NCBI RefSeq assembly: GCF_019303495.1
Contig: NZ_JAEVFI010000005.1
Span: 27,312-91,311, forward strand
Length of the DNA: 64,000 bases
Direction of reading: 5' to 3'
Source: Streptomyces sp. JJ66
Lineage (GTDB): Bacteria > Actinomycetota > Actinomycetes > Streptomycetales > Streptomycetaceae
Of this stretch, positions 51,222 through 59,611 are shown one piece after another. Position 1 is the first letter of the stretch. Every line of letters starts with the position of its first letter. The position numbers and the translations under genes are program-made. The notes below the pieces were generated by a model. The model worked only from the letters and a program-made list of their open reading frames with translations. It ran no database searches and had not been told where the DNA came from.

Positions 51222-51321
51222 CCAGCGCGGCGCGGGTCTGGCGGGCCGGGTCCGGTCCGGCGAAACGGGCCGGGGCGGTGTCGCCCCGGGGAAGTCGCCC
51301 CGGGGAAGCGGTGCTTCGCGC

Positions 51322-51798
51322 CTACCGGCGGTCGCGACGGGAGCGCAGGTGGTCGGCCACCGGGGTGAGCGCCTGCTGGAGCGCGGCGAGCGCCTCCGGC
51401 TTCAGCAGGTCGATGAAGTGACGCCGGACGGACTCGACGTGGTGCGGTGAGACGTCCAGCATGGTGCGCCACCCGTGCGCGGTGAGCACCGCGTACAGCC
51501 CGCGCTTGTCGGTGTCGCAGTGCTCGCGCCGCACCAGCCCGGCGCTCTCCATCCGCGTGATCTGGTGCGACAGGCGGCTCTTGGACTGGAGCGTCGCCCC
51601 GGCCAGGTCACTCATGCGCATGCGCCGGTCCTCGCACTCCGAGAGGTTGACGAGGATCTCGTAGTCGTTCAGGGTCAGCCCGAACGGCTGGAGGTCCCGC
51701 TCCAGCTGGTGCATCAGGAGCTTGCTGACGTCGAGGTAGGTGCGCCAGGCCCGCTGCTCGTCCTCGGTGAGCCAACGCGGACCGCTGTCGGTGTCCAT
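51322..51798 (-). CDS. MarR-family regulator A
   Basis: The 158-residue winged-helix regulator has the pattern GLTLNDYEILVNLSECEDRRMRMSDLA, then QSKSRLSHQITRMESAGLVRRE. It is divergent from a DUF3817 membrane gene at 52001. A second MarR with its own DUF3817 neighbour lies at 56652. ATG 51798 is the first start that leaves a complete MarR N terminus. The ligand is unknown. Confidence 0.9.
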   Translation of the reverse strand: MDTDSGPRWLTEDEQRAWRTYLDVSKLLMHQLERDLQPFGLTLNDYEILVNLSECEDRRMRMSDLAGATLQSKSRLSHQITRMESAGLVRREHCDTDKRGLYAVLTAHGWRTMLDVSPHHVESVRRHFIDLLKPEALAALQQALTPVADHLRSRRDRR

Positions 51799-52000
51799 GG
51801 CGGCGACTCTACCGATCTGTTCGGGCCCGGCCACCCGCCCGCCGCCTGTCCGACGCTCACGCCCGGCCCTCGCCCCGGCCGTGGCCCCACCCCGGGACCG
51901 TGCCGCGTCCGGGGGAGTGCCACAATGGACGTGCTTGTGCGTGGCTTCACAAGGTCCACGCAGGCCCGCGTCCCGTATCTCCCGGAAGAGGTCCCGACCC

Positions 52001-52351
52001 GTGGATGCCAAGACCGCCCAGGCCATGCACCGGCTGCGCCTGGTGTCCCTGCCCGAAGCCCTGTCCTTCCCCGCGCTGCTGATCTTCGGCTCGCTGCTGA
52101 GCCGGGTCTCCGACATCGACTTCCTGATGATGCCGCTGGGCATGCTGCACGGCGTGCTCTTCGTGATCTACGCCCTGTTCCTGCTGGACGTGTGGAACAA
52201 GGCGAAGTGGCCGCTCAAGCGGGTCGCCTTCTTTTTCGTGCTCGCGGTGCTGCCCTTCGGCGGGCTGTACGGAGAGCGGGTGCTGCGGCGCGAGGAGCGG
52301 GACCAGGTGGTGGCAGCCCGCGCCCGGCGCGAGGGCGTGGTGAACGCTTGA
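52001..52351 (+). CDS. DUF3817 small integral membrane protein A
   Basis: The 116-residue protein has three membrane helices (SFPALLIFGSLLS, MLHGVLFVIYALFLLDVW, VAFFFVLAVLPFGGLYGE) and the DUF3817 signature G-x-LHGVLFV. GTG 52001 follows GGAAGAGG. It is paralogous to the gene at 57310. The function is unknown. Confidence 0.85.
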   Translation: MDAKTAQAMHRLRLVSLPEALSFPALLIFGSLLSRVSDIDFLMMPLGMLHGVLFVIYALFLLDVWNKAKWPLKRVAFFFVLAVLPFGGLYGERVLRREERDQVVAARARREGVVNA

Positions 52352-52831
52352 TCGCCTTCCCGTGACGCCGCTGGGGGTTGGCGCAGCGCCCGGACGGGGC
52401 TGGTCGCGGCTGGCCAGTGACGCACGGCCCCCCGATCAGCGTTCCGATGTGGCCCGGCTTGGGGGCGTCACAGATCAGCTCCGCTTGAGCGTCATCCTGT
52501 CCACGTGCGCATCACCCTCCCGGCGTACCGGCCCATGCCAGGGCGCCGTGCCGTGGCCGCTGGGGGCGTGGCCGTTGTGTGCCGGCCTCGTGCTGAAGGC
52601 TGACGGCCGGGAGGAGTCACGAATGGACTAGCCCGGAAGGGGGAAACGGCCGGGCGTTACCCCGCCTGAGCGCCCGCCCGCACACCTGGGGAAAGCCCCT
52701 GACCGCCGCTCTGCCGGCCGTTCCGGGTGTGTCAAACATGCCGTGCGGTACCGGTTCACCGCGTTCGACACGGCACGGAGGGTCCCGTCTGCTGGGACTG
52801 TCGGTGCCATCGAACGTGCTGTGGAGGGACC
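52352..52831. other. 480-base non-coding stretch upstream of cslA
   Basis: No credible gene on either strand. It contains a small GCCCGG/CCGGGC hairpin (52631-52655) and presumably the cslA promoter. Checked by eye for riboswitch-like motifs (c-di-AMP, cobalamin) with no convincing match. Confidence 0.5.
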
Positions 52832-54610
52832 GTGCGGCCGCAGGGCTATGACTACGAGGTCTACAGCCGTCTCGCCGGTCCGCTCACCGAGCCGGAACCG
52901 GAGTCGGAGACCCGTCCGGAACCGCGCCCGTACCGGGTGCGCTACCGCACCCTGCTGTCCACCGAACCGCACCGCCTGCGCGCGCTGACGCTGATGACGG
53001 CGGCGCCCGCGCTGTCCGCGGTGCTGCTGCTGTGGCTGGTGTGGCCCACCCACTGGACCGACCGCGCCGGAGCCCCGGGCTACCTGGTGGCCGCCGACTG
53101 GGTCATGCTCGGCTGCATCGCGCTGATCGAGCTGTTCCGCCTGGTCAACGTCGTCTCCATCGCGCACGCCACGCTCGTCGCGCGCGACCCCGTGCCCGTC
53201 ACCCCCCAGCCCGGCCTGCGCGTCGCCTTCCTGACGACGTACGTGCCGGGCAAGGAACCGCTGGAGATGGTGCGCGCCACGCTCGAGGGCGCCACGCGGC
53301 TGCGGCACGACGGCCCGCTGGACGTGTGGCTGCTGGACGAGGGCGACGACGCCGCCGCCCGCGCGCTGTGCGCGGAGCTGGGCGTCCGCCACTTCACCCG
53401 CAGCGGCGTCCCGGAGTGGAACCGCGAGAGCGGCGTCCACCGGGCCCGTACCAAGCACGGCAACTACAACGCCTGGCTCGCCCAGCACGGCCACGCCTAC
53501 GACGTGTTCGCCTCCGTGGACACCGACCACGTGCCGCTGCCGAACTACCTGGAACGCATGCTGGGCTACTTCCGCGACCCGGATATCGCCTTCGTCGTCG
53601 GGCCGCAGGTGTACGGCAACTACCGCCGTACGGTGACCAAGTTCGCCGAGAGCCAGCAGTTCCTCTTCCACGCCCTCATCCAGCGCGCCGGGAACCGCTA
53701 CGGCGGCCCGATGTTCGTCGGCACCAACAACGCCGTGCGGGTCGCCGCCGTCCTCCAGATCGGCGGGCTGCGCGACTCCATCACCGAGGACATGGCCACC
53801 GGTTTCGAACTGCACCGCAGCCGCAACCCGGCCACCGGGCGGCGGTGGCGCTCGGTCTACACCCCGGACGTGCTGGCCGTCGGCGAGGGCCCGGAGTGCT
53901 GGACGGACTTCTTCAGCCAGCAGACCCGCTGGTCGCGCGGCACCTACGAGACCATCCTGCGCCAGTACTGGCGCGGCCCGCACCGCTTCTCCCCGGGCAA
54001 GCTGCTCAACTACTCGCTCATGCTCGCGTACTACCCGATGAGCGCCGTCACCTGGCTGCTCGGCGCGCTCAGCTGCACCCTGTTCCTGTGGCTGGGCGCC
54101 TCCGGGACGCAGGTCACCGCAGCGGTGTGGCTGATGCTCTACAGCGACGTCGCCGCCCTGCAGATCGGGCTGTACCTGTGGAACCGGCGGCACAACGTCT
54201 CGCCGCACGAACCGGAGGGCTCGGGCGGGCTGGCGGGCATGGCGATGTCGGCCATCTGCGCGCCCATCTACGCCCGCTCGGCGATCGCGGCCGTGCTGCG
54301 GCGCGACTGCGGCTTCGTCGTCACGCCCAAGGGCGGCACCGCCAGCCCCGACCGGCTCAGCACCTTCCGCGTCCACCTGATGTGGATCGGCGTGCTGGGC
54401 AGCGGACTGGCCGCCTCCTTCGTCCTCGGCCACACCCACGTCGCCATGCGCACCTGGACGGTGCTGGCCCTGCTCATCGCGCTCGCGCCGGTGGCGATGT
54501 GGAGCCTGTCCGAGTTCCGCGACAGACGCCCGCGTCCCAAGCCCCGTGACGAGCGCGAGCCCGCCCTCGTCGCCACGTCCAGTGCCAGAGCCAGTGCCAG
54601 TGGGAGCTGA
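52832..54610 (+). CDS. cslA: Cellulose synthase-like glycosyltransferase CslA
   Basis: The 592-residue GT2 membrane enzyme makes a beta-glycan at hyphal tips. Two N-terminal helices (LMTAAPALSAVLLLWLVW; WVMLGCIALIELFRLV) precede the catalytic domain. The catalytic motifs are LDEGDD, SVDTDHVP (DxD), GTNNAVR, the TED motif in SITEDMATG and QQTRWSRG (QxxRW). C-terminal helices follow. GTG 52832 has GGAGGG four bases upstream. glxA follows after six bases, the known cslA-glxA partnership in tip morphogenesis. Confidence 0.92.
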   Translation: MRPQGYDYEVYSRLAGPLTEPEPESETRPEPRPYRVRYRTLLSTEPHRLRALTLMTAAPALSAVLLLWLVWPTHWTDRAGAPGYLVAADWVMLGCIALIELFRLVNVVSIAHATLVARDPVPVTPQPGLRVAFLTTYVPGKEPLEMVRATLEGATRLRHDGPLDVWLLDEGDDAAARALCAELGVRHFTRSGVPEWNRESGVHRARTKHGNYNAWLAQHGHAYDVFASVDTDHVPLPNYLERMLGYFRDPDIAFVVGPQVYGNYRRTVTKFAESQQFLFHALIQRAGNRYGGPMFVGTNNAVRVAAVLQIGGLRDSITEDMATGFELHRSRNPATGRRWRSVYTPDVLAVGEGPECWTDFFSQQTRWSRGTYETILRQYWRGPHRFSPGKLLNYSLMLAYYPMSAVTWLLGALSCTLFLWLGASGTQVTAAVWLMLYSDVAALQIGLYLWNRRHNVSPHEPEGSGGLAGMAMSAICAPIYARSAIAAVLRRDCGFVVTPKGGTASPDRLSTFRVHLMWIGVLGSGLAASFVLGHTHVAMRTWTVLALLIALAPVAMWSLSEFRDRRPRPKPRDEREPALVATSSARASASGS

Positions 54611-54616
54611 TGACCC

Positions 54617-56551
54617 ATGCCCTACCGTCCCAGCCAGCAGTTCAAGAAGACCCTGATCGGCACCGGCGTCACCTGCCTGCTCGCCGGACTCAACGCACCG
54701 GCCGCCATCGGGTTCGCCCAGGAGCGGCTGCACGAGTACCGAATATCGCGCCCCGCCTATATGGCCCGGTACGGCTCCTGGGAGATCATGGACGTCCCCT
54801 CCCAGTACCAGACCAACGCCATCCACGCCGCGCTGCTGCACACCGGCAAGGTGCTGCTCATCGCGGGCTCGGGCAACAAGCAGGAACAGTTCGACGCCGG
54901 GACCTTCTCCACCATCCTGTGGGACCCGGCCGACAACACCTTCCAGCGCATACCCACGCCCGAGGACCTGTTCTGCGCCGGGCACGCCCAGCTCGCCGAC
55001 GGGCGGCTGCTGGTGGCCGGGGGCACCGCCCGCTACGAGGTCCTCGACGGCGACGTGACGCGGGCGGGCGGCGCAATGCGCGTCAAGAACGAGGACCCCG
55101 ACCGGCCCCGCACCCTCCCCGAGGGCACCCGGTTCCGCTCCCCGGACGGCCAGGAGTACCGCTCCACCGCCCCCGTCCTCGTCCCGCGCGCGCAGAAGAC
55201 CGAGGACGAGAAGACCGGCGAGGTCACCGTCACCGCCAGCGAGGCGCAGGTGTTCGTGGAGGCCGAGAAGGGGGGTCCTGCCTACGTCACCGACCAGCCC
55301 GCCCAGTATGAGATCGTCGGCCTGAAGGGCAAGGACGCCGACAACCTCTACGGCCTCGCCGAGCAGATCAACCTCGACAAGCAGGACTTCCAGGGCATCC
55401 GTGACTCCTTCGAGTTCGACCCCGTGGCGGAGAAGTACGTCCGCGTCGATCCCATGCTGGAGGCCCGCTGGTACCCGACGCTGGTGACGCTGCCCGACGG
55501 CCGGGTGCTGTCCGTCTCCGGCCTTGATGAGGTCGGCGAGATCCTCCAGGGTGACAACGAGGTCTACGACCCCAAGACCGAGTCCTGGTCCGTGGGGCCC
55601 AAGCGCTACTTCCCCACCTACCCCGCGCTGTTCCTCATCGAGGACGGCAAACTGTTCTACTCCGGCTCCAACGCCGGTTACGGCCCCGCCGACCAGGGGC
55701 GCGTCCCCGGCATCTGGGACCTGTCGGCCAACACCTTCCGCGAGATCGAGGGCATCAAGGACCCCGACCAGCTGGAGACCTCCAGTTCGCTGCTGCTGCC
55801 GCCCGCGCAGGACCAGGAGGTCATGGTGCTCGGCGGCGGGGGAGTGGGCGAGTCGGAGAAGTCCACCGCGCGCACCGCGATCGTGGACCTCACCGAGGAC
55901 AACCCGGCCTACCGCGACGGCCCCGCCCTGCCCGAGCCGACGCGCTACCTCAACAGCGTCATCCTCCCCGACGACACCGTCTTCACCACCGGCGGCTCCC
56001 GCGACTACCGGGGCCGGGGCGACAGCGACATCCTGGCCGCCCAGATCTACGACCCGCGTACCGAGACGTTCACCGAGGCCGCCGCCCCGGAAGTCGGCCG
56101 CAACTACCACTCCGAGGCGCTGCTGCTGCCCGACGGCCGGGTCGCCACCTTCGGCTCCGACCCGCTGTTCGCCGACAAGGAGGGCACGCGGCTCGGCGTC
56201 TTCGAAAAGCGCGTCGAGGTCTACACCCCGCCCTACCTGCACGGGGACCGGGCGGAGAACCGGCCGGTGCTCGGCGAGGGGCCACGGCGGCTGGAGCGCG
56301 GGGAGACGGCGACGTTCCGTACGCCGGACGCCTCCCGCGTCGCGACGGCGAAGCTGATGCGGCCGAGCGCGGTCACGCACGTCACCGACGTCGAGCAGCG
56401 CTCCGTCGCGCTCGGGGTGGAGCGCGGCTCCGGCGGGGTCACGCTGTCGGTGCCGGACGACCGGTCGCTGCTGCCCCCAGGGTGGTACATGCTGTTCGTC
56501 ACCGACGAGGAGGGCACCCCGTCGGTGGCCACCTGGGTGCACCTGCCCTGA
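54617..56551 (+). CDS. glxA: Mononuclear copper radical oxidase GlxA
   Basis: The 644-residue galactose-oxidase-like enzyme modifies the CslA glycan. An N-terminal membrane/signal segment (LIGTGVTCLLAGLNAPAAIG) anchors or exports it. Copper-site residues can be traced: Cys120 in LFCAGH and Tyr287 in RWYPT as the likely Tyr-Cys cofactor, with Trp286 next to it, Tyr498/His499 in NYHSEALL and His589 in THVTDVEQR. Kelch-like repeats and a C-terminal beta domain follow. It is tightly coupled to cslA. Confidence 0.92.
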   Translation: MPYRPSQQFKKTLIGTGVTCLLAGLNAPAAIGFAQERLHEYRISRPAYMARYGSWEIMDVPSQYQTNAIHAALLHTGKVLLIAGSGNKQEQFDAGTFSTILWDPADNTFQRIPTPEDLFCAGHAQLADGRLLVAGGTARYEVLDGDVTRAGGAMRVKNEDPDRPRTLPEGTRFRSPDGQEYRSTAPVLVPRAQKTEDEKTGEVTVTASEAQVFVEAEKGGPAYVTDQPAQYEIVGLKGKDADNLYGLAEQINLDKQDFQGIRDSFEFDPVAEKYVRVDPMLEARWYPTLVTLPDGRVLSVSGLDEVGEILQGDNEVYDPKTESWSVGPKRYFPTYPALFLIEDGKLFYSGSNAGYGPADQGRVPGIWDLSANTFREIEGIKDPDQLETSSSLLLPPAQDQEVMVLGGGGVGESEKSTARTAIVDLTEDNPAYRDGPALPEPTRYLNSVILPDDTVFTTGGSRDYRGRGDSDILAAQIYDPRTETFTEAAAPEVGRNYHSEALLLPDGRVATFGSDPLFADKEGTRLGVFEKRVEVYTPPYLHGDRAENRPVLGEGPRRLERGETATFRTPDASRVATAKLMRPSAVTHVTDVEQRSVALGVERGSGGVTLSVPDDRSLLPPGWYMLFVTDEEGTPSVATWVHLP

Positions 56552-56651
56552 CCGCCCCGGCCTCCGGCCCGGGGAGGGGCCAGCGTCCGGGGCCGGATCG
56601 CTTGGTGAGACGGGTCTGACCGGTATGTGACCGCCCGGTAGGGTCGGAAAC

Positions 56652-57158
56652 GTGCCCAAGCCGCTGAGCCTGTCCTTCGATCCGATCGCCCGCGCCGACG
56701 AGCTGTGGAAGCAGCACTGGGGCTCCGTGCCCGCGATGGCCGCGATCACCTCGATCATGCGCGCCCACCAGATCCTGCTCGCCGAGGTGGACGCCGTCGT
56801 CAAGCCGTACGGGCTGACCTTCGCCCGGTACGAGGCGCTGGTGCTGCTGACGTTCTCACAGCGGGGCGAGCTGCCGATGTCGAAGATCGGCGAACGGCTC
56901 ATGGTGCATCCGACGTCGGTGACGAACACCATCGACCGGCTCCAGCGCGCCGGACTCGTCGCCCGGCGGCCCAACCCCCAGGACGGTCGCGGCACGCTGG
57001 CCTCCATCACCGACAAGGGCCGCGAGACGTGCGACGCGGCCACCCGCGACCTCATGGCCATGGACTTCGGCCTGAGTGCCTACGACGCCGAGGAGTGCGG
57101 CGAGATCTTCGCCCTGCTGCGCCCACTGCGGATGGCGGCCCACGACTTCGAGGAGTGA
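56652..57158 (+). CDS. MarR-family regulator B
   Basis: The 168-residue MarR protein reads GLTFARYEALVLLTFSQRGELPMSKIGERLMVHPTSVTNTI across its helix-turn-helix, with the wing RRPNPQDGRGTLASIT. It has a GTG start. It is followed by a DUF3817 gene and icmA on the same strand. It is only distantly similar to MarR A at 51322. Confidence 0.9.
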   Translation: MPKPLSLSFDPIARADELWKQHWGSVPAMAAITSIMRAHQILLAEVDAVVKPYGLTFARYEALVLLTFSQRGELPMSKIGERLMVHPTSVTNTIDRLQRAGLVARRPNPQDGRGTLASITDKGRETCDAATRDLMAMDFGLSAYDAEECGEIFALLRPLRMAAHDFEE

Positions 57159-57309
57159 CCGGTCGCGGGGCGCGCCCCAGCGCCGGGGTGCGTCCGAGCC
57201 CGGGGTGCGACCCGGCGCGGGGGCGGCGCCGGAGGCCGGGCGCCGTCCGGTTACGCTCGATGGACGACGCCGCAGCCCGCGCCGGGCTGCCCGATGCGAG
57301 GAATGCTCA

Positions 57310-57633
57310 GTGAAGCAGAAGGTGCTGACCCGTTACCGCGTGATGGCCTACATCACCGCGGTCTGGCTGCTCGTGTTCACCGGTTTCATCGTCGCCAAGT
57401 ACGGCTTCGACACCGGCGACACCATGCTGGTCTCCCAGATCCACGGGGTGCTGTTCATCATCTACGTGATCTTCGCCTTCGACCTGGGGTCCAAGGCGCG
57501 GTGGCCCTTCGGCAAGCTGCTGTGGGTGCTGGTGGCCGGGTGTATCCCGTTCGCCGCGTTCTTCGTCGAGCGCCAGGTGACGCGGGACGTCGCGCCGCTG
57601 GTGGAGGCCGAGGAGCAGCCGGTCAGCGCCTGA
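57310..57633 (+). CDS. DUF3817 small integral membrane protein B
   Basis: The 107-residue protein with three membrane helices (VMAYITAVWLLVFTGFIV, IHGVLFIIYVIFAFDLG, LLWVLVAGCIPFAAFFVE) is a clear paralogue of the gene at 52001. GTG start with GAGGA upstream. It sits between MarR B and icmA. Confidence 0.86.
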   Translation: MKQKVLTRYRVMAYITAVWLLVFTGFIVAKYGFDTGDTMLVSQIHGVLFIIYVIFAFDLGSKARWPFGKLLWVLVAGCIPFAAFFVERQVTRDVAPLVEAEEQPVSA

Positions 57634-57707
57634 CCACCGGCCGGGGCGCAGACCCCCGCGACCTGCGACGCTAGCCAAATACTTGGACGTCCTAGTAAAT
57701 TCGTCCC

Positions 57708-59408
57708 ATGGACGCTGACGCCATCGCAGAGGGCCGCCTTCGGTGGCAGGCCCGGTACGACGCCGCCCGCACGCGCGACGCGGACTTCACCACCCTGAGC
57801 GGGGACGAGGTCGATCCCGTCTACGGCCCGCGCCCGGGAGACTCCTACGCCGGGTTCGAGCGCATCGGCTGGCCGGGCGAGTTCCCCTTCACCCGGGGCC
57901 TGCACCCCACCGGCTACCGTGGCCGCACCTGGACGATCCGCCAGTTCGCGGGGTTCGGCAACGCCGAGCAGACCAACGAGCGGTACAAGATGATCCTGGA
58001 GGCGGGCGGCGGCGGCCTGTCCGTCGCTTTCGACATGCCCACGCTCATGGGCCGCGACTCCGACGATGCCCGCTCGCTCGGCGAGGTCGGCCACTGCGGC
58101 GTGGCGATCGACTCCGCCGCCGACATGGAGGTCCTGTTTCGCGGCATCCCGCTCGGTGACGTCACCACCTCGATGACGATCAGCGGCCCGGCCGTGCCCG
58201 TCTTCTGCATGTACCTGGTGGCCGCCGAACGGCAGGGCGTGGACCCGGCCGTCCTCAACGGCACGCTTCAGACGGACATCTTCAAGGAGTACATCGCCCA
58301 GAAGGAGTGGCTGTTCCAGCCGGAGCCGCACCTGCGCCTCATCGGCGACCTGATGGAGCACTGCGCGCGGGGCATCCCGGCGTACAAGCCGCTGTCCGTC
58401 TCCGGCTACCACATCCGCGAGGCCGGATCGACGGCCGCGCAGGAGCTGGCGTACACGCTCGCCGACGGCTTCGGTTACGTGGAGCTGGGCCTCAGCCGGG
58501 GTCTGGACGTCAACACCTTCGCCCCCGGCCTGTCGTTCTTCTTCGACGCGCACCTGGACTTCTTCGAGGAGATCGCCAAGTTCCGCGCCGCGCGCCGTAT
58601 CTGGGCCCGCTGGATGCGCGACGTGTACGGGGCGAGCAGCGAGAAGGCGCAGTGGCTGCGCTTCCACACCCAGACTGCCGGTGTCTCCCTCACCGCGCAG
58701 CAGCCGTACAACAACGTGGTGCGCACCGCCCTGGAGGCCCTGTCCGCGGTGCTCGGCGGCACCAACTCGCTGCACACCAACGCGCTGGACGAGACCCTTG
58801 CCCTGCCTTCGGAGCAGGCCGCCGAGATCGCCCTGCGCACCCAGCAGGTGATCATGGAGGAGACCGGCGTCACCAACGTCGCCGACCCGCTCGGCGGCTC
58901 CTGGTACGTCGAGCAGCTCACCGACCGGATCGAGGCGGACGCCGAGAAGATCTTCGACCAGATCAAGGAGCGCGGCCTGCGCGCCCACCCCGACGGGCAG
59001 CACCCGATCGGCCCGATCACCTCCGGCATCCTGCGCGGCATCGAGGACGGCTGGTTCACCGGCGAGATCGCCGAGGCCGCCTTCCAGTACCAGCGCGCGC
59101 TGGAGAAGGACGACAAGAAGGTCGTCGGCGTCAACTGCCACACCGGCTCGGTCACCGGCGAGCTGGAGATCCTGCGGGTGAGTCACGAGGTGGAACGCGA
59201 GCAGGTGCGCGTGCTGGCCGACCGCAAGGCGGCCCGCGACGACGCCGCCGTGCGCGCCGCGCTGGACGGCATGCTGGCCGCCGCCCGCGACGGCTCCAAC
59301 ATGATCGAGCCGATGCTGGACGCGGTCCGCGCCGAAGCCACCCTGGGCGAGATCTGCGGCGTCCTGCGCGAGGAGTGGGGCGTCTACACCGAGCCCGCGG
59401 GTTTCTGA
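57708..59408 (+). CDS. icmA: Isobutyryl-CoA mutase large subunit IcmA
   Basis: The 566-residue catalytic subunit of adenosylcobalamin-dependent isobutyryl-CoA mutase interconverts isobutyryl- and n-butyryl-CoA. Phe80 (in RQFAGFGNAEQ) and Gln198 (in KEYIAQKEW) occupy exactly the positions known to distinguish isobutyryl- from methylmalonyl-CoA mutase (Tyr and Arg there). Length equals that of S. cinnamonensis IcmA. There is no C-terminal B12 domain, so a separate IcmB encoded elsewhere is required. MeaB and the adenosyltransferase are in the same window. Confidence 0.95.
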   Translation: MDADAIAEGRLRWQARYDAARTRDADFTTLSGDEVDPVYGPRPGDSYAGFERIGWPGEFPFTRGLHPTGYRGRTWTIRQFAGFGNAEQTNERYKMILEAGGGGLSVAFDMPTLMGRDSDDARSLGEVGHCGVAIDSAADMEVLFRGIPLGDVTTSMTISGPAVPVFCMYLVAAERQGVDPAVLNGTLQTDIFKEYIAQKEWLFQPEPHLRLIGDLMEHCARGIPAYKPLSVSGYHIREAGSTAAQELAYTLADGFGYVELGLSRGLDVNTFAPGLSFFFDAHLDFFEEIAKFRAARRIWARWMRDVYGASSEKAQWLRFHTQTAGVSLTAQQPYNNVVRTALEALSAVLGGTNSLHTNALDETLALPSEQAAEIALRTQQVIMEETGVTNVADPLGGSWYVEQLTDRIEADAEKIFDQIKERGLRAHPDGQHPIGPITSGILRGIEDGWFTGEIAEAAFQYQRALEKDDKKVVGVNCHTGSVTGELEILRVSHEVEREQVRVLADRKAARDDAAVRAALDGMLAAARDGSNMIEPMLDAVRAEATLGEICGVLREEWGVYTEPAGF

Positions 59409-59466
59409 GACCAGCACCCCCACGGGTGACGGCCGCGGCGCACCACCCGCGCGTCGCGGCCGTCAC

Positions 59467-59510
59467 GGCCACGGCGTTACGCTACGAGCTCGTAGCGTAA
59501 CGCCGTGGCC
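59467..59510. repeat. Perfect 44-bp palindrome downstream of icmA
   Basis: The arm GGCCACGGCGTTACGCTACG plus AG (59467-59488) is exactly mirrored at 59489-59510 with no spacer. As RNA it would form a very stable hairpin, acting as a terminator in either direction. As DNA the central TACGCTACGAGCTCGTAGCG resembles a dimeric repressor operator of the TetR kind. It lies between icmA and the thioredoxin-like gene. Confidence 0.8.
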
Positions 59511-59611
59511 GGGTGCCTCTTAGGTGCTTCCCCGGGCGCGTGCGCGCGACAACCACACCGCCGGGTGGGGACCCGGCACACAGCACGGCGGGAAAGGGGG
59601 AGACTGGTCCC

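Noticed and set aside
52352..52831. c-di-AMP or cobalamin riboswitch upstream of cslA
   Set aside because: No conserved box or pseudoknot motif could be traced; only a small generic hairpin is present.
52628..57061. Very long open frame on the minus strand (over 1,400 codons) across cslA-glxA
   Set aside because: It is a shadow of the plus-strand genes caused by G+C-rich third positions; the composition is Gly/Arg/His/Val/Ala-rich with no domain, while the plus strand carries full catalytic motifs.
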